This document shows, piece after piece, positions 45,292-53,826 of a stretch of 64,000 nucleotides of DNA. The notes beneath the pieces are model-generated. The model saw only the letters and a program-made list of their open reading frames with translations, had not been told where the DNA came from and made no database searches. The position numbers and the translations under genes were made by a program. The stretch is from NIOZ-UU13 sp964653075. Lineage in GTDB: Bacteria; Planctomycetota; Phycisphaerae; Sedimentisphaerales; Anaerobacaceae. Position 1 is the first letter of the stretch. Each line of letters opens with the position of its first letter. The stretch covers positions 8,774-72,773 of the forward strand of contig CAZZAX010000010.1 of NCBI GenBank assembly GCA_964653075.1, read 5' to 3'.

Positions 45292-46512
45292 TCAGGCTTT
45301 TAAACCGGTGAAATCCACTTCGAGTTTTTTGTTCTCACGGATTACCTCATCCCAGGTAAGTTTGGTGTTTCTTTCTGCGGCTTCCCGTCCGAGGATGGTT
45401 GTTAGAGTAGCATTTACGCTTGGTTCAACCGTAGGGTTCTCATATATACCGTTCGAGACGCATTTGTAGAAGGTTTCGATATTCCGCTCGGCACCGCTGG
45501 GGTAGAGGTTTACCATTTCGCCCCCACGGTATCCGCCTCGATTGCCGAGTATCCGGACGCGTCCCGTATAACCGGTTTCGAGGTAGCCGTCCCGGCCCTG
45601 TGCAAAACAATCACATCGAAACTCGAAGCGGTTCTTCAAATGCTCTCCGCGGTGGTTAAGGATAAGCCCGTCTGTAAACTCAAAAGTAACCGAATAGACA
45701 TCATGAGAGTCCCCGTGCGGCTGCCGACGCATAATACGGGAACTGCCCATGGCTCTGATGGGTTTTTGGCCGGCAATCCACAATGCAACATCAATCGCAT
45801 GGATACCGGCGTTTACAAGATAACTTCCGCCCAGCTCATTGTCATTGACCCAAATCAGGTGCTGGAGCCGGCTTTCAATGTTGGTGGTCTTCGGCGGGTC
45901 GCTGAAACTCTCATCATTATATTCCGAGCTTAACAATCCGAGTTTGCCAATCACTCCATCCTGCACTCGTTTAATGCCTTCGATATAAAAAGGATCAGTG
46001 CGGGTTTGAAAATCCACCAGAAAGACCTTTTTATTTGCCTTGGCTTTTTGGGCCATACCGGCTATCTTTAGACACCCAGGCACGTCACATGCCAGCGGCT
46101 TTGCGATATACACGTGACAGCCTGCCTTTACTGCCGCTTCCACATGCTCAGGAAAGCAATAAGGCGGTGTTTCCAGAAACACAGCATCTACCTTACTGTC
46201 GATAAGTTTTTGATAGCAGGCCAATCCTGAAAACCGGTGTGCTTTAGAGACTTTAAGTTGTTCTCCTGCGGCCTCAGCGATATTGGTAAAATAATCCGCC
46301 ACAGCCCTGATTTGATACCCCCCGTGCTTTTCCAACATTCCGGCAATCATCTTGCCGCGATTACCCAGACCGATGCAACCGGCCTCAATACGAGAGTTGG
46401 CTCCGGTACCGCTTACACTGCCGGGTTTGACAATCGTAAAGGAGATAGCGGCCGCTCCAGCACCCGACATAAAACTTCGACGAGTCATATGCTTATTTTC
46501 TTGCTTATTCAT
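45292..46512 (-). CDS. Tat-exported Gfo/Idh/MocA family oxidoreductase (3), altered EKP motif
   Basis: 406 residues, AAAGGGA upstream. Tat signal TRRSFMSGAGAAAISF. Rossmann loop CIGLGNRGKM. The catalytic EKP triad reads AKP in HVYIAKPLACDV: the Lys is kept and the Glu is Ala. The later GGSYLVNAGIHAIDV keeps the His but has Asn where most have Asp. Otherwise a full-length family member. It may act on a different substrate or be less active. Convergent with the M19 dipeptidase and divergent from the M1 gene. Confidence 0.88.
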   Translation of the reverse strand: MNKQENKHMTRRSFMSGAGAAAISFTIVKPGSVSGTGANSRIEAGCIGLGNRGKMIAGMLEKHGGYQIRAVADYFTNIAEAAGEQLKVSKAHRFSGLACYQKLIDSKVDAVFLETPPYCFPEHVEAAVKAGCHVYIAKPLACDVPGCLKIAGMAQKAKANKKVFLVDFQTRTDPFYIEGIKRVQDGVIGKLGLLSSEYNDESFSDPPKTTNIESRLQHLIWVNDNELGGSYLVNAGIHAIDVALWIAGQKPIRAMGSSRIMRRQPHGDSHDVYSVTFEFTDGLILNHRGEHLKNRFEFRCDCFAQGRDGYLETGYTGRVRILGNRGGYRGGEMVNLYPSGAERNIETFYKCVSNGIYENPTVEPSVNATLTTILGREAAERNTKLTWDEVIRENKKLEVDFTGLKA

Positions 46513-46979
46513 GTTATGTCCCTTTCATCGATTACTGTGATTGGCTTTATAGTCTGATATTCCGAATATTCTTAAATTTAGAATACTCGATGGAATTATA
46601 ACATTTTAGACTCTTTTCTTTAAAATTACATTTTCATCTTCGTTAAAGTAGAAAAAATTAAACACCCCCTGTCCTGGTTTTCCAGTTCAGCTCGGAGAAG
46701 CTGCACCAGAGCAGACAGTTCTTTCCGTATCGGGATTAAGGACAAAATAGGGGCTGTGACGGACATCATGGTTGAATATTATATCGTTTCTTTGTTCTCA
46801 GATGGGATTTCGTTATTTTTTGCCAATGAGGATATCCACTAATAAAATTGAAAAAAAATGAAACGCTTTTGCAGCTTCCCGCGACTAACATTTAATAATA
46901 GCATTATGTATATGTTTGTTCGTTTTGTAAGGTAATTTACCTTTTAACCTGAACTTTGATAATATTAGGAGTAAGAACA
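46513..46979. other. long divergent intergenic region, Gfo/Idh/MocA (3) / M1 peptidase
   Basis: No gene recognised. Near its right end is a perfect 15-bp palindrome, AAGGTAATTTACCTT (46929-46943), 36 bases upstream of the M1 start, a possible operator. GATAAT at 46958-46963 could be a -10 box, but no matching -35 box is convincing. Confidence 0.45.
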
Positions 46980-49100
46980 ATGGTATGTAAAGAACTCATC
47001 TTGGCAGTATTGCTGAGCTTGGCCTGTATTCTGAACGCCGTTGGGTATGCGGATGATGTGGGAATTATCCATTACGAAGCTGACCTGAAGCTTGAGATTG
47101 AACACAATAGGGTCCACACTCGTGTCTGCTGTACGATTCAAAATGATAGTCCGGGAGAGCTTACACAGCTAACTTTTGACATCCTCGCACGTCAGAATCG
47201 TTGTAAGGCACGAACTGATGTACATCAAATTTGGCAGAAAGTTTCAGATAATCTCATACCTCTTAAATTTAAACACGGTGGGAATGGTTATATGACACTG
47301 ACTAATGTGACTCTTGCCTCAAGGCTTGCCCCTGGAGCAGCTACCGAGATAGTGTTCGAATATACCTGGCAGGCCACCGAGCCGGCGAATGTCCGGGACA
47401 ACTACAGACCCTTCGCGACTGTCTCCAACGGGCAAAAAGAGTTGTGTCTTCTAAGTGACTTTGCTTGGTTACCAGTGGTCAAAACAACTGAAGAACCCGG
47501 CAGGACGTCCGGGAAGAATCGATTCCCAAAAAAGGTCAAACCGTCCTGGACGCTCAGGGTGTCGGCGCCGAGTGATTTCGTCATTGTAGCTCTTGGGGGC
47601 AGGCACATGCAGACAACCTCTCAGAAAGGAGGTATCGTATCCGAATGGAAATCAAACGTGCCATTTTATCCACAATTGATGGCAGGCCGGTTTGCAAAGC
47701 GAATTATACTTTCTGATTCGATAAAGATAATCATTTACTTGCCGGATAATTATGACCACAAGATTGTTCAGAAAATTGGAGAAGAGCTGGCAAAGGCCTA
47801 CGATTTTTTTACGGAAATGTTCGGCCCCCTGAAAGGAGATGAGATTCATATCGGTGTCAGCTCTGCCGGTCAGGGCGGGCATGGTGGTTATCTGAGCTTC
47901 ACTATGGACACGAATATGCTCGGAAGGCAAATCACCGAGGAGAGAATACCAATGATAATGGAACTCATGAGACATGAGTTGGCTCACTCCTGGTGGGCAT
48001 GGTCGGTAACCTCGTATGGGACTGGAACGAAGTTCCTCCGGGAGTCATTGGCGAACTTCAGCAACGCATACTTTGTTGAAAAGGTAAACAGACAGGATAG
48101 GCTGGCGGCGGACATGGCCAAGTTGTTCTGGATGGGTTTGCAGACAGAAGTTATTTGTGGGCCCGAGTCAGACTCAGAGAGGGCCGCCTATTTGAAAGGT
48201 CACGTAGTGCTCAACGTTCTTAAAAGGGAGATGGGGGAAGAGCAGTTCTTTAAGGTACTTAAACAATTTGCATCAGAATACCAGGGCGGTCATGTTACGA
48301 TGTCAGACTTTATAAATACTTGTGGACAGATAACGGGTAAGGATTGGACAAAATTCTTTGACGAATGGTGTTTCAGCGCGGGTGTACCTGACTACCGAGT
48401 TGAGAGGTTTGATTCCCGGCAACGAGGAAATACGTGGGAGACGAAGATTGTGATTCGTAACATCGGCTCTGCGACAATTACGTGCCCACTGGATCTGCGG
48501 ATGGAGAACGGGAATGATCGGAAGAGCTTTAGGATTGAAGCCGGCAAGATAAAGACACTGACATTCATGACGCCGGCAAAAGTAAAAGAAGTTGTGGTTG
48601 ATCCGGACCATCGAACTTTCCAGGGCAGTGGCAGAGAATGCAGATTGAAGATGCTGGGTGTGGGTAATGTTGACATGGAATGGATTTGGTACTGGCGTGG
48701 GGTAGTATTGGCTGAAGAAGGGCAATACGACAGAGCTATTGCGGAAATCTCGCGGGCTAAGGACAGACACGGTCACCCCGCTTTCTCGTTCTCTCGCGGC
48801 ATCGCTTATTTGAAAAAAGGTGACATCGAGTCCGCTTGCTCTGATGTAATCGATTTCCTCGACTGGGTCACCGGCAGCAATGACCCCCTCAGGAGCTTGG
48901 TCTATCCTGGACTACTCTCTCAGGATAGGAGTAAGCAGCAGGATCAGCTAAATCACATCTTGCACGCGCTAACAGGTCAGAATCTCACGACCCAGAAGCA
49001 GTGGCGCAACTGGTGGAAGGCAAACCGGAAAGGTTTTCAACCCGAACCAGGGGCAAAACAGCTTGGCCCGGGAGGGCTAACAAACAGGGCCAAAGGTTAA
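46980..49100 (+). CDS. M1 family (gluzincin) aminopeptidase with C-terminal TPR-like tail, exported
   Basis: 706 residues from ATG 46980, with TTAGGAG upstream. Sec signal (CKELILAVLLSLACILNAVGYA). N-terminal beta-rich domain to ~270, then a gluzincin domain: zinc site H332-E333-L-A-H336 and third ligand E355 in FLRESLANF, the HEXXH-X18-E spacing of M1. A conserved GxMEN exopeptidase motif is not obvious; a GGHGGYLSF segment lies in that place. The C-terminal ~150 residues contain a TPR-like stretch (VVLAEEGQYDRAIAEISRA...GIAYLKKGDIESACSD). Likely a secreted aminopeptidase or a related broad-specificity metallopeptidase. Confidence 0.86.
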   Translation: MVCKELILAVLLSLACILNAVGYADDVGIIHYEADLKLEIEHNRVHTRVCCTIQNDSPGELTQLTFDILARQNRCKARTDVHQIWQKVSDNLIPLKFKHGGNGYMTLTNVTLASRLAPGAATEIVFEYTWQATEPANVRDNYRPFATVSNGQKELCLLSDFAWLPVVKTTEEPGRTSGKNRFPKKVKPSWTLRVSAPSDFVIVALGGRHMQTTSQKGGIVSEWKSNVPFYPQLMAGRFAKRIILSDSIKIIIYLPDNYDHKIVQKIGEELAKAYDFFTEMFGPLKGDEIHIGVSSAGQGGHGGYLSFTMDTNMLGRQITEERIPMIMELMRHELAHSWWAWSVTSYGTGTKFLRESLANFSNAYFVEKVNRQDRLAADMAKLFWMGLQTEVICGPESDSERAAYLKGHVVLNVLKREMGEEQFFKVLKQFASEYQGGHVTMSDFINTCGQITGKDWTKFFDEWCFSAGVPDYRVERFDSRQRGNTWETKIVIRNIGSATITCPLDLRMENGNDRKSFRIEAGKIKTLTFMTPAKVKEVVVDPDHRTFQGSGRECRLKMLGVGNVDMEWIWYWRGVVLAEEGQYDRAIAEISRAKDRHGHPAFSFSRGIAYLKKGDIESACSDVIDFLDWVTGSNDPLRSLVYPGLLSQDRSKQQDQLNHILHALTGQNLTTQKQWRNWWKANRKGFQPEPGAKQLGPGGLTNRAKG

Positions 49101-49250
49101 TATTTGGTCTTACTTGACAATGGTAGTTATGTATTCCGGTGATGGTTTATACGAAAGTTGTTTTTCTGAAACATATCTGATATCCTAATAATTTAGATTT
49201 TTGATGTCGAGGCTCCGCACTCTGAACATGAAATCTAAGATAAAAGGGAT

Positions 49251-50258
49251 ATGCTGATGGCAAAAAAAAGGACTGCGGAGGAAGTTTTAGATTTGGTGCG
49301 TTTATTTCAACCGGCCTGCGTGCTGGCAGCGGCGGCGGATTTGGATGTGTTCAGTCCGCTTCACGAAAAGCCAATGACTGCTCAGGCTCTGGCATCCGAT
49401 CGTGGCGCCGATACGCGGGCAACGACTATTCTGCTCGATGCGCTTGTAGCATTGGAGTTTCTAACCAAACAGAATAATGAATACAGTGTTCCTGAGAATG
49501 TGTCTAAACTGCTGACTGAGAAATCAGCTAACAGCGTTCTTCCTATGGTTCGTCATCTGGCTAATTGTCTTCGTCGCTGGGCCATGCTTGCTTATGTCAT
49601 ACAAACCGGCAGACCCGCCGATTGTGGCCCGAGCATTCGTGGCAAGGACGCCGACCAGGCTGCCTTTATAGGAGCTATGCATAATGTCTCCGGATTCATA
49701 GCAGCTGAGGTTATAGAAAAACTATACCCTTTGAAATTCAATCATTTGCTTGATATAGGAGGTGCCTCAGGCACATGGACTATTGCATTTCTTAGTGCCG
49801 TACCCACAGCCAAGGCAACACTGTTTGACCTGCCGCCGGTTATATCAATGGCCAAGCAGCGTATTGCCGAGGCCGGACTAAGTGACAGAGTGAGTCTTGT
49901 ACCGGGCGATTTCAATGCCGATGATTTACCTGATGGAGCAGACCTGGCCTGGCTCGGGGCGATTTGTCACCAGAACTCCAGAGAGCAAAACCGGGCGCTC
50001 TTTGCTAAGATTCACAAGGCTTTGAATGACTACGGCGTCGTGGTAATACGTGATGTGGTTATGGACACGTCCCGCACCGGGCCCAAAGGCGGGGCGTTGT
50101 TCGCTGTTAATATGCTGGTCTCTACGGAAGGGGGAGGGACTTACACTTTCGATGAGTACAGCCATGACCTTAGCGAGGCGGGATTTGGTCGGGTGGAGCT
50201 GGTATATCAGGATGAGTTTATGAGTTCTTTAATCCGGGCTGAAAAGGTGCAGAAATAA
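49251..50258 (+). CDS. SAM-dependent O-methyltransferase-like protein (acetylserotonin/plant O-MT type)
   Basis: 335 residues; starts at ATG 49251 or 49257, after AAAAGGG. N-terminal dimerisation/winged-helix region (KRTAEEVLDLVRLFQPACVLAAAADLDVF...LASDRGADTRATTILLDALVALEFL) then a Rossmann methyltransferase: motif I HLLDIGGASGTWTIAFL, then ATLFDLPPVISMAK and the LVPGDFNADDLPDGADLAWLGAICHQNS segment. This matches O-methyltransferase family 2, which methylates small hydroxy compounds or, in some bacteria, other acceptors. Cytoplasmic. Appears monocistronic. Confidence 0.88.
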   Translation: MLMAKKRTAEEVLDLVRLFQPACVLAAAADLDVFSPLHEKPMTAQALASDRGADTRATTILLDALVALEFLTKQNNEYSVPENVSKLLTEKSANSVLPMVRHLANCLRRWAMLAYVIQTGRPADCGPSIRGKDADQAAFIGAMHNVSGFIAAEVIEKLYPLKFNHLLDIGGASGTWTIAFLSAVPTAKATLFDLPPVISMAKQRIAEAGLSDRVSLVPGDFNADDLPDGADLAWLGAICHQNSREQNRALFAKIHKALNDYGVVVIRDVVMDTSRTGPKGGALFAVNMLVSTEGGGTYTFDEYSHDLSEAGFGRVELVYQDEFMSSLIRAEKVQK

Positions 50259-50361
50259 CTTTTTCATCACTCCTTGGGCTACTTATAAAAAGTCTATCAG
50301 GGTAGTAGAGGAGGCTAATATCAAAAATGTTGACCATGATTCAGCAGAGAAAGGGGAAAAA

Positions 50362-50454
50362 ATGATTGAGAAACGAAAGACCTTAATTGGGGCGATTATG
50401 ATCTTGAGTGTTTTTGTTCTCCTGGGTGCTTCCTTCCGGATGGACACGTTATGA
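50362..50454 (+). CDS. possible 30-residue membrane peptide or remnant
   Basis: MIEKRKTLIGAIMILSVFVL plus LGASFRMDTL and a stop. It has an AAGGGG ribosome site just before the ATG and one hydrophobic helix after a basic start. It may be a small membrane peptide, or the leftover signal peptide of a lost gene; no other frame continues it recognisably. Confidence 0.25.
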   Translation: MIEKRKTLIGAIMILSVFVLLGASFRMDTL

Positions 50455-50540
50455 GGCCCAAAAGATAGAGCAAAGCATTCGAAGGAATAGAGGCATTCAG
50501 TAAAATGCGCATTACACGGTTTTGTCTATCTACTGGGTCT

Positions 50541-51797
50541 CTAATGTCCGGGCCATAAGAGCATAGTGCGGCTTGCTATGGTATCTTCGAGTGGGATTTT
50601 CCTGATGAGTGTTTCATATTTGCCATCTTCGTAGGCAATAGAGCCTCGTCGTAAAAGGGAAAAAAGTGCTGCCGGCTGAAACGGTACAATCTGTTTGTAA
50701 GGCCATTTGTTTTTGGCATCGACATACGAGGCGAGGAAATCGAGGGCTTTTCTAATGCTGCGCCCGTCATGTGATTCATAATGCCAAAGATCAAGTCCGA
50801 GTTTCTCTCCCATTATTGCCAGCCGAAAGAAACCATCGAGGTTCATTGTGCTGTAACCAAGTGACTTTGTGCGGGCAAGCTCAAGAGGCTGTCTGCCGTC
50901 GGGCTGGATATGCTTATTGATACGTCGGGTCTTGACCAGCTCTAAGATGTCCCGAGCCGGATCTTTTTGTCCGGTAAAAAGCGCCAGGCTCACTACCTGC
51001 GCATCGTACCATGTCCCGTGGTTGTTGAGCTTCTTTTCCTCGCCGAGTCCGTGACTGCTTGTCCGCAGCCATTTCAAGTATTCGCCGCACCATTGGCGCA
51101 TTCTATGGCGATCTTTTTCGGTCCATGCATCCGACGGTTCGAGCAGGCCAATGGAATCTACGATGCGAGTCAGTCTCGCAGTATCGATGATACCGATGTC
51201 TCGACCTTGGGTTCGACCGGGAATGGCCTGGCCGAACTGGAGATTTGGGTTCATCCTGGTTGCACGGTCCAGAAACCACTTTCGCAGTAGCTTGGCTGCA
51301 TGCACGGCATAAGGCTCGTGCTCCGTAAAGTACCAGGCCAGCGCCAGCGTTTCCACCGCTGAGGTCATTTCACCGAAAGCCACACGGTCCGTATCATCGG
51401 TTCTTGCTTTCGGATTGACCCGGCCGTCACGGCGAATGTATGGCAGACCGTCAGCCTTCTTTGGATCAGGCCACCAGTACGGCCCGAAGCTCATATAATC
51501 ATGTTTATCGCCGCTGGGCGGTGTCAGATTCTTGTCCATTACGGAAAACGGGCCTGCTTGTAGTGCCTCATCCCCTTCGGTTCGAAGTTTTTCCATCGCC
51601 GGCCGCAGCGATTCGTTCCCGCTAATAACAAGGGACTTGCTTTTTGCGAGTATAGAAGGATTCAGGCAGAAAACTTTCGGAAGTTCCTCCCCGGACCTAT
51701 TGATGCCTGCGATTGTGTTTTGGGTGCTGGCAGGGCCAAATGGCCAAAATAACAATATAGCTGTCATTAAAGCTTTCTTATATAAATACTTTTGCAT
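50541..51797 (-). CDS. alginate lyase family protein (PL5/PL38-like), exported
   Basis: 418 residues from ATG 51797, which sits 8 nt after AAGGAC; ATG 51803 is too close to it. Signal peptide (YLYKKALMTAILLFWPFGPAS). The all-helical alginate-lyase fold carries its characteristic GPYWWPDP (with HDYMSF before it), GRTQGRDIGIIDTARL and NNHGTWYDAQ motifs; Asn/His in NNHGTWY and the nearby Tyr form the lyase centre in PL5/PL38. It would cleave uronic-acid polysaccharides by beta-elimination. Divergent from the propeller glycosidase-like gene, with which it may share control. Confidence 0.87.
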   Translation of the reverse strand: MQKYLYKKALMTAILLFWPFGPASTQNTIAGINRSGEELPKVFCLNPSILAKSKSLVISGNESLRPAMEKLRTEGDEALQAGPFSVMDKNLTPPSGDKHDYMSFGPYWWPDPKKADGLPYIRRDGRVNPKARTDDTDRVAFGEMTSAVETLALAWYFTEHEPYAVHAAKLLRKWFLDRATRMNPNLQFGQAIPGRTQGRDIGIIDTARLTRIVDSIGLLEPSDAWTEKDRHRMRQWCGEYLKWLRTSSHGLGEEKKLNNHGTWYDAQVVSLALFTGQKDPARDILELVKTRRINKHIQPDGRQPLELARTKSLGYSTMNLDGFFRLAIMGEKLGLDLWHYESHDGRSIRKALDFLASYVDAKNKWPYKQIVPFQPAALFSLLRRGSIAYEDGKYETLIRKIPLEDTIASRTMLLWPGH

Positions 51798-52091
51798 AAT
51801 CATTGTCCTTTGGCGCTGTCACCTCGATGTCAAAGTCTTTCACTTTTTTCCTTGCATCTTCTTACTAAAACAAAACGTCAAACAAATTCTTCCACAAGCT
51901 CCATTCTATCAAATAATGGAATTTTTGCACGATTTCGTATGAGAAATCCGGATTGCACGGTTCATAAAGTTAATTAGTAACTCAACATATGCCTCTGCCG
52001 AGGTGTTTATAGTGGGGGTTGCCTTTTCCGGAACAATCGATAAGATAGTTCACGAGCTGAATATGAACATAATGTTCATGGAGAGTCTGAA
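51798..52091. promoter_or_regulatory. divergent promoter region with an operator-like palindrome
   Basis: Intergenic between two divergent polysaccharide genes. A perfect 17-bp palindrome, ATGAACATAATGTTCAT (52063-52079), ends 12 bases before the plus-strand start and abuts its GGAG. Its GAAC-N5-GTTC core resembles LacI/GntR- or LexA-type operators without matching one exactly. Confidence 0.45.
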
Positions 52092-53564
52092 ATGATTTGG
52101 AATAAACACTTGTTATTGATAATTATATTTCAAGGGCTAATCGGTTCCTTCTTCCCCGGCATACCATCTTTTGCGAAAGAGTCCGGGTATATAGACATAG
52201 GTTCGAATCGTGAGCTGTTTATTGACTATTACCTTATCGAACGTTTTGACGGTGCAAGTCTGATTTTGCATCATCCTCACGATGAGGGACCGGTACTCGA
52301 ATTTGATAAACCCTGGGAAGGACCTTTCTGCGGATACTGCACTGTGATTAATGACAAGAACAAATACCGCTTCTACTATAGAGGGCTGCCGCAGGCCGGA
52401 AGAGACGGCAGCAGCCGGGAAGTCACTTGCTATGCAGAATCACCGGATGGCATCCATATCACAAAGCCCAAACTCAATCTGTTTACTGTGAATGGCTCAA
52501 AGTCAAATAATGTTATTCTGGCTGGTGCAGCACCGGTCAATCATAATTTCAGCCCCTTTCTCGATACCAGACCGGGTGTGCCGCGAAGAGAGCGTTTCAA
52601 AGCTCTGGGAGGTACAAAAAAGAGCGGCCTTATTGCCTATGTCTCCGCTGATGGTCTCCACTGGAAAAAACTCCGGACAGAACCTGTTTTTACCAAAGGA
52701 ATATTTGATTCCCAGAACGTGGCTTTTTGGTCCGACAGCGAGCAGTGCTATCTATGTTATTTTCGCACCTGGACCCAAACAGAATATGGCGGCTTCCGCA
52801 CTATAAGCCGAACTACGTCAAAGGATTTTTTGAATTGGACTGACCCAGTCAAAATGTCTTTTGGTGACACGCCTCTCGAACACCTATATACAAACCAGAC
52901 GCATCCTTATTTTCGCGCACCGCATATCTATGTAGCTGTCGCTGCCCGTTTTCTTCCCGGTAGGCAGGTTCTTAATGAAAAACAGGCCCGGCAATTAAAA
53001 GTGAATCCTAATTATTTCAAAGACTGTTCCGATGCTGTTTTAATGACTTCTCGCGGCGGTAATGTCTATGACAGGATCTTTATGGAGGCATTTATACGAC
53101 CGGGTATCGGCCTGCAAAACTGGGGTTCCCGCTCAAACTATCCAGCGCTGAATGTCATTCAAACCGGAACTGCTGAAATGTCGATTTATGTCCAGCATGA
53201 CTATGCGCAGCCGACAGCACACCTGCGTCGTTATACGCTGCGGCTTGATGGTTTTACTTCGATATATGCCCCTTATAAAGGCGGCAGCATGACCACTAAG
53301 CCGTTTATCTTCACAGGCAGAAAACTATTACTCAACTTTGCTACCTCTGCTCCGGGATATATAAAAGTTGAAATCCAGGATTCTGAGGGCAAACCTATTC
53401 CTGGCTATTCACTAAATGATGCGGAAGAGCTGATTGGTAACTATATTGAACATCCTGCCCGTTGGCGTTCAGGAACTGATGTGTCTCCGCTCTCGAATCA
53501 GCAAATTCGACTTCATTTTGTGATGAAGGACGCGAATCTTTATTCTCTGCAATTCAAACCATAA
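52092..53564 (+). CDS. exported five-bladed propeller protein, glycosidase-like
   Basis: 490 residues with a Sec signal. The body shows propeller-type repeats: KPWEGPFCGYCTVINDKNKYRFYYRG, then CYAESPDGIHITKPKLNL, SADGLHWKK, FWSDSEQCYLCYFRTW and RTTSKDFLNWTDP. These 'DG-.W' strands occur in GH32/GH43/GH130-like sucrase and glycosidase folds. The last ~100 residues are a beta-sandwich that could be a carbohydrate-binding module (GRKLLLNFATSAPGYIKVEIQDSEGKPIPGYS). Catalytic residues not assigned. Likely part of the same polysaccharide response as the divergent lyase. Confidence 0.68.
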   Translation: MIWNKHLLLIIIFQGLIGSFFPGIPSFAKESGYIDIGSNRELFIDYYLIERFDGASLILHHPHDEGPVLEFDKPWEGPFCGYCTVINDKNKYRFYYRGLPQAGRDGSSREVTCYAESPDGIHITKPKLNLFTVNGSKSNNVILAGAAPVNHNFSPFLDTRPGVPRRERFKALGGTKKSGLIAYVSADGLHWKKLRTEPVFTKGIFDSQNVAFWSDSEQCYLCYFRTWTQTEYGGFRTISRTTSKDFLNWTDPVKMSFGDTPLEHLYTNQTHPYFRAPHIYVAVAARFLPGRQVLNEKQARQLKVNPNYFKDCSDAVLMTSRGGNVYDRIFMEAFIRPGIGLQNWGSRSNYPALNVIQTGTAEMSIYVQHDYAQPTAHLRRYTLRLDGFTSIYAPYKGGSMTTKPFIFTGRKLLLNFATSAPGYIKVEIQDSEGKPIPGYSLNDAEELIGNYIEHPARWRSGTDVSPLSNQQIRLHFVMKDANLYSLQFKP

Positions 53565-53688
53565 GCGACAATATCTGTAACAAGAGTATATGTAATATTG
53601 TAGTCGGATAAGAGGAAGCCGGGAAAGTCCATAATACATGTTAATAGCTACCCTACAATTTTTGGAGCATATTTCCCCCCTGAAAAGC

Positions 53689-53717
53689 TTGACTAATAAG
53701 GCGGATTGCTATATAAT
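53689..53717 (+). promoter_or_regulatory. strong sigma70-type promoter for the M14 gene pair
   Basis: TTGACT (53689-53694), 17-bp spacer, TATAAT (53712-53717). The -10 lies within an inverted repeat TTGCTAT-ATA-ATAGCAA (53706-53722). It leaves a leader of about 105 bases. Confidence 0.7.
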
Positions 53718-53826
53718 AGCAAAATGTGACGGAAACTATCCAAAGTCGTATCTGAGATAAACTTCAATACGAGTTTCTCATATTTGTTTTGGAGGAATTC
53801 AACAAAGCTTCGTAAAGGAAGGTGAA

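Noticed and set aside
52063..52079. LexA box
   Set aside because: The GAAC/GTTC half-sites are 5 bp apart rather than 4 and the downstream gene is not an SOS gene; kept as an unassigned operator-like palindrome.
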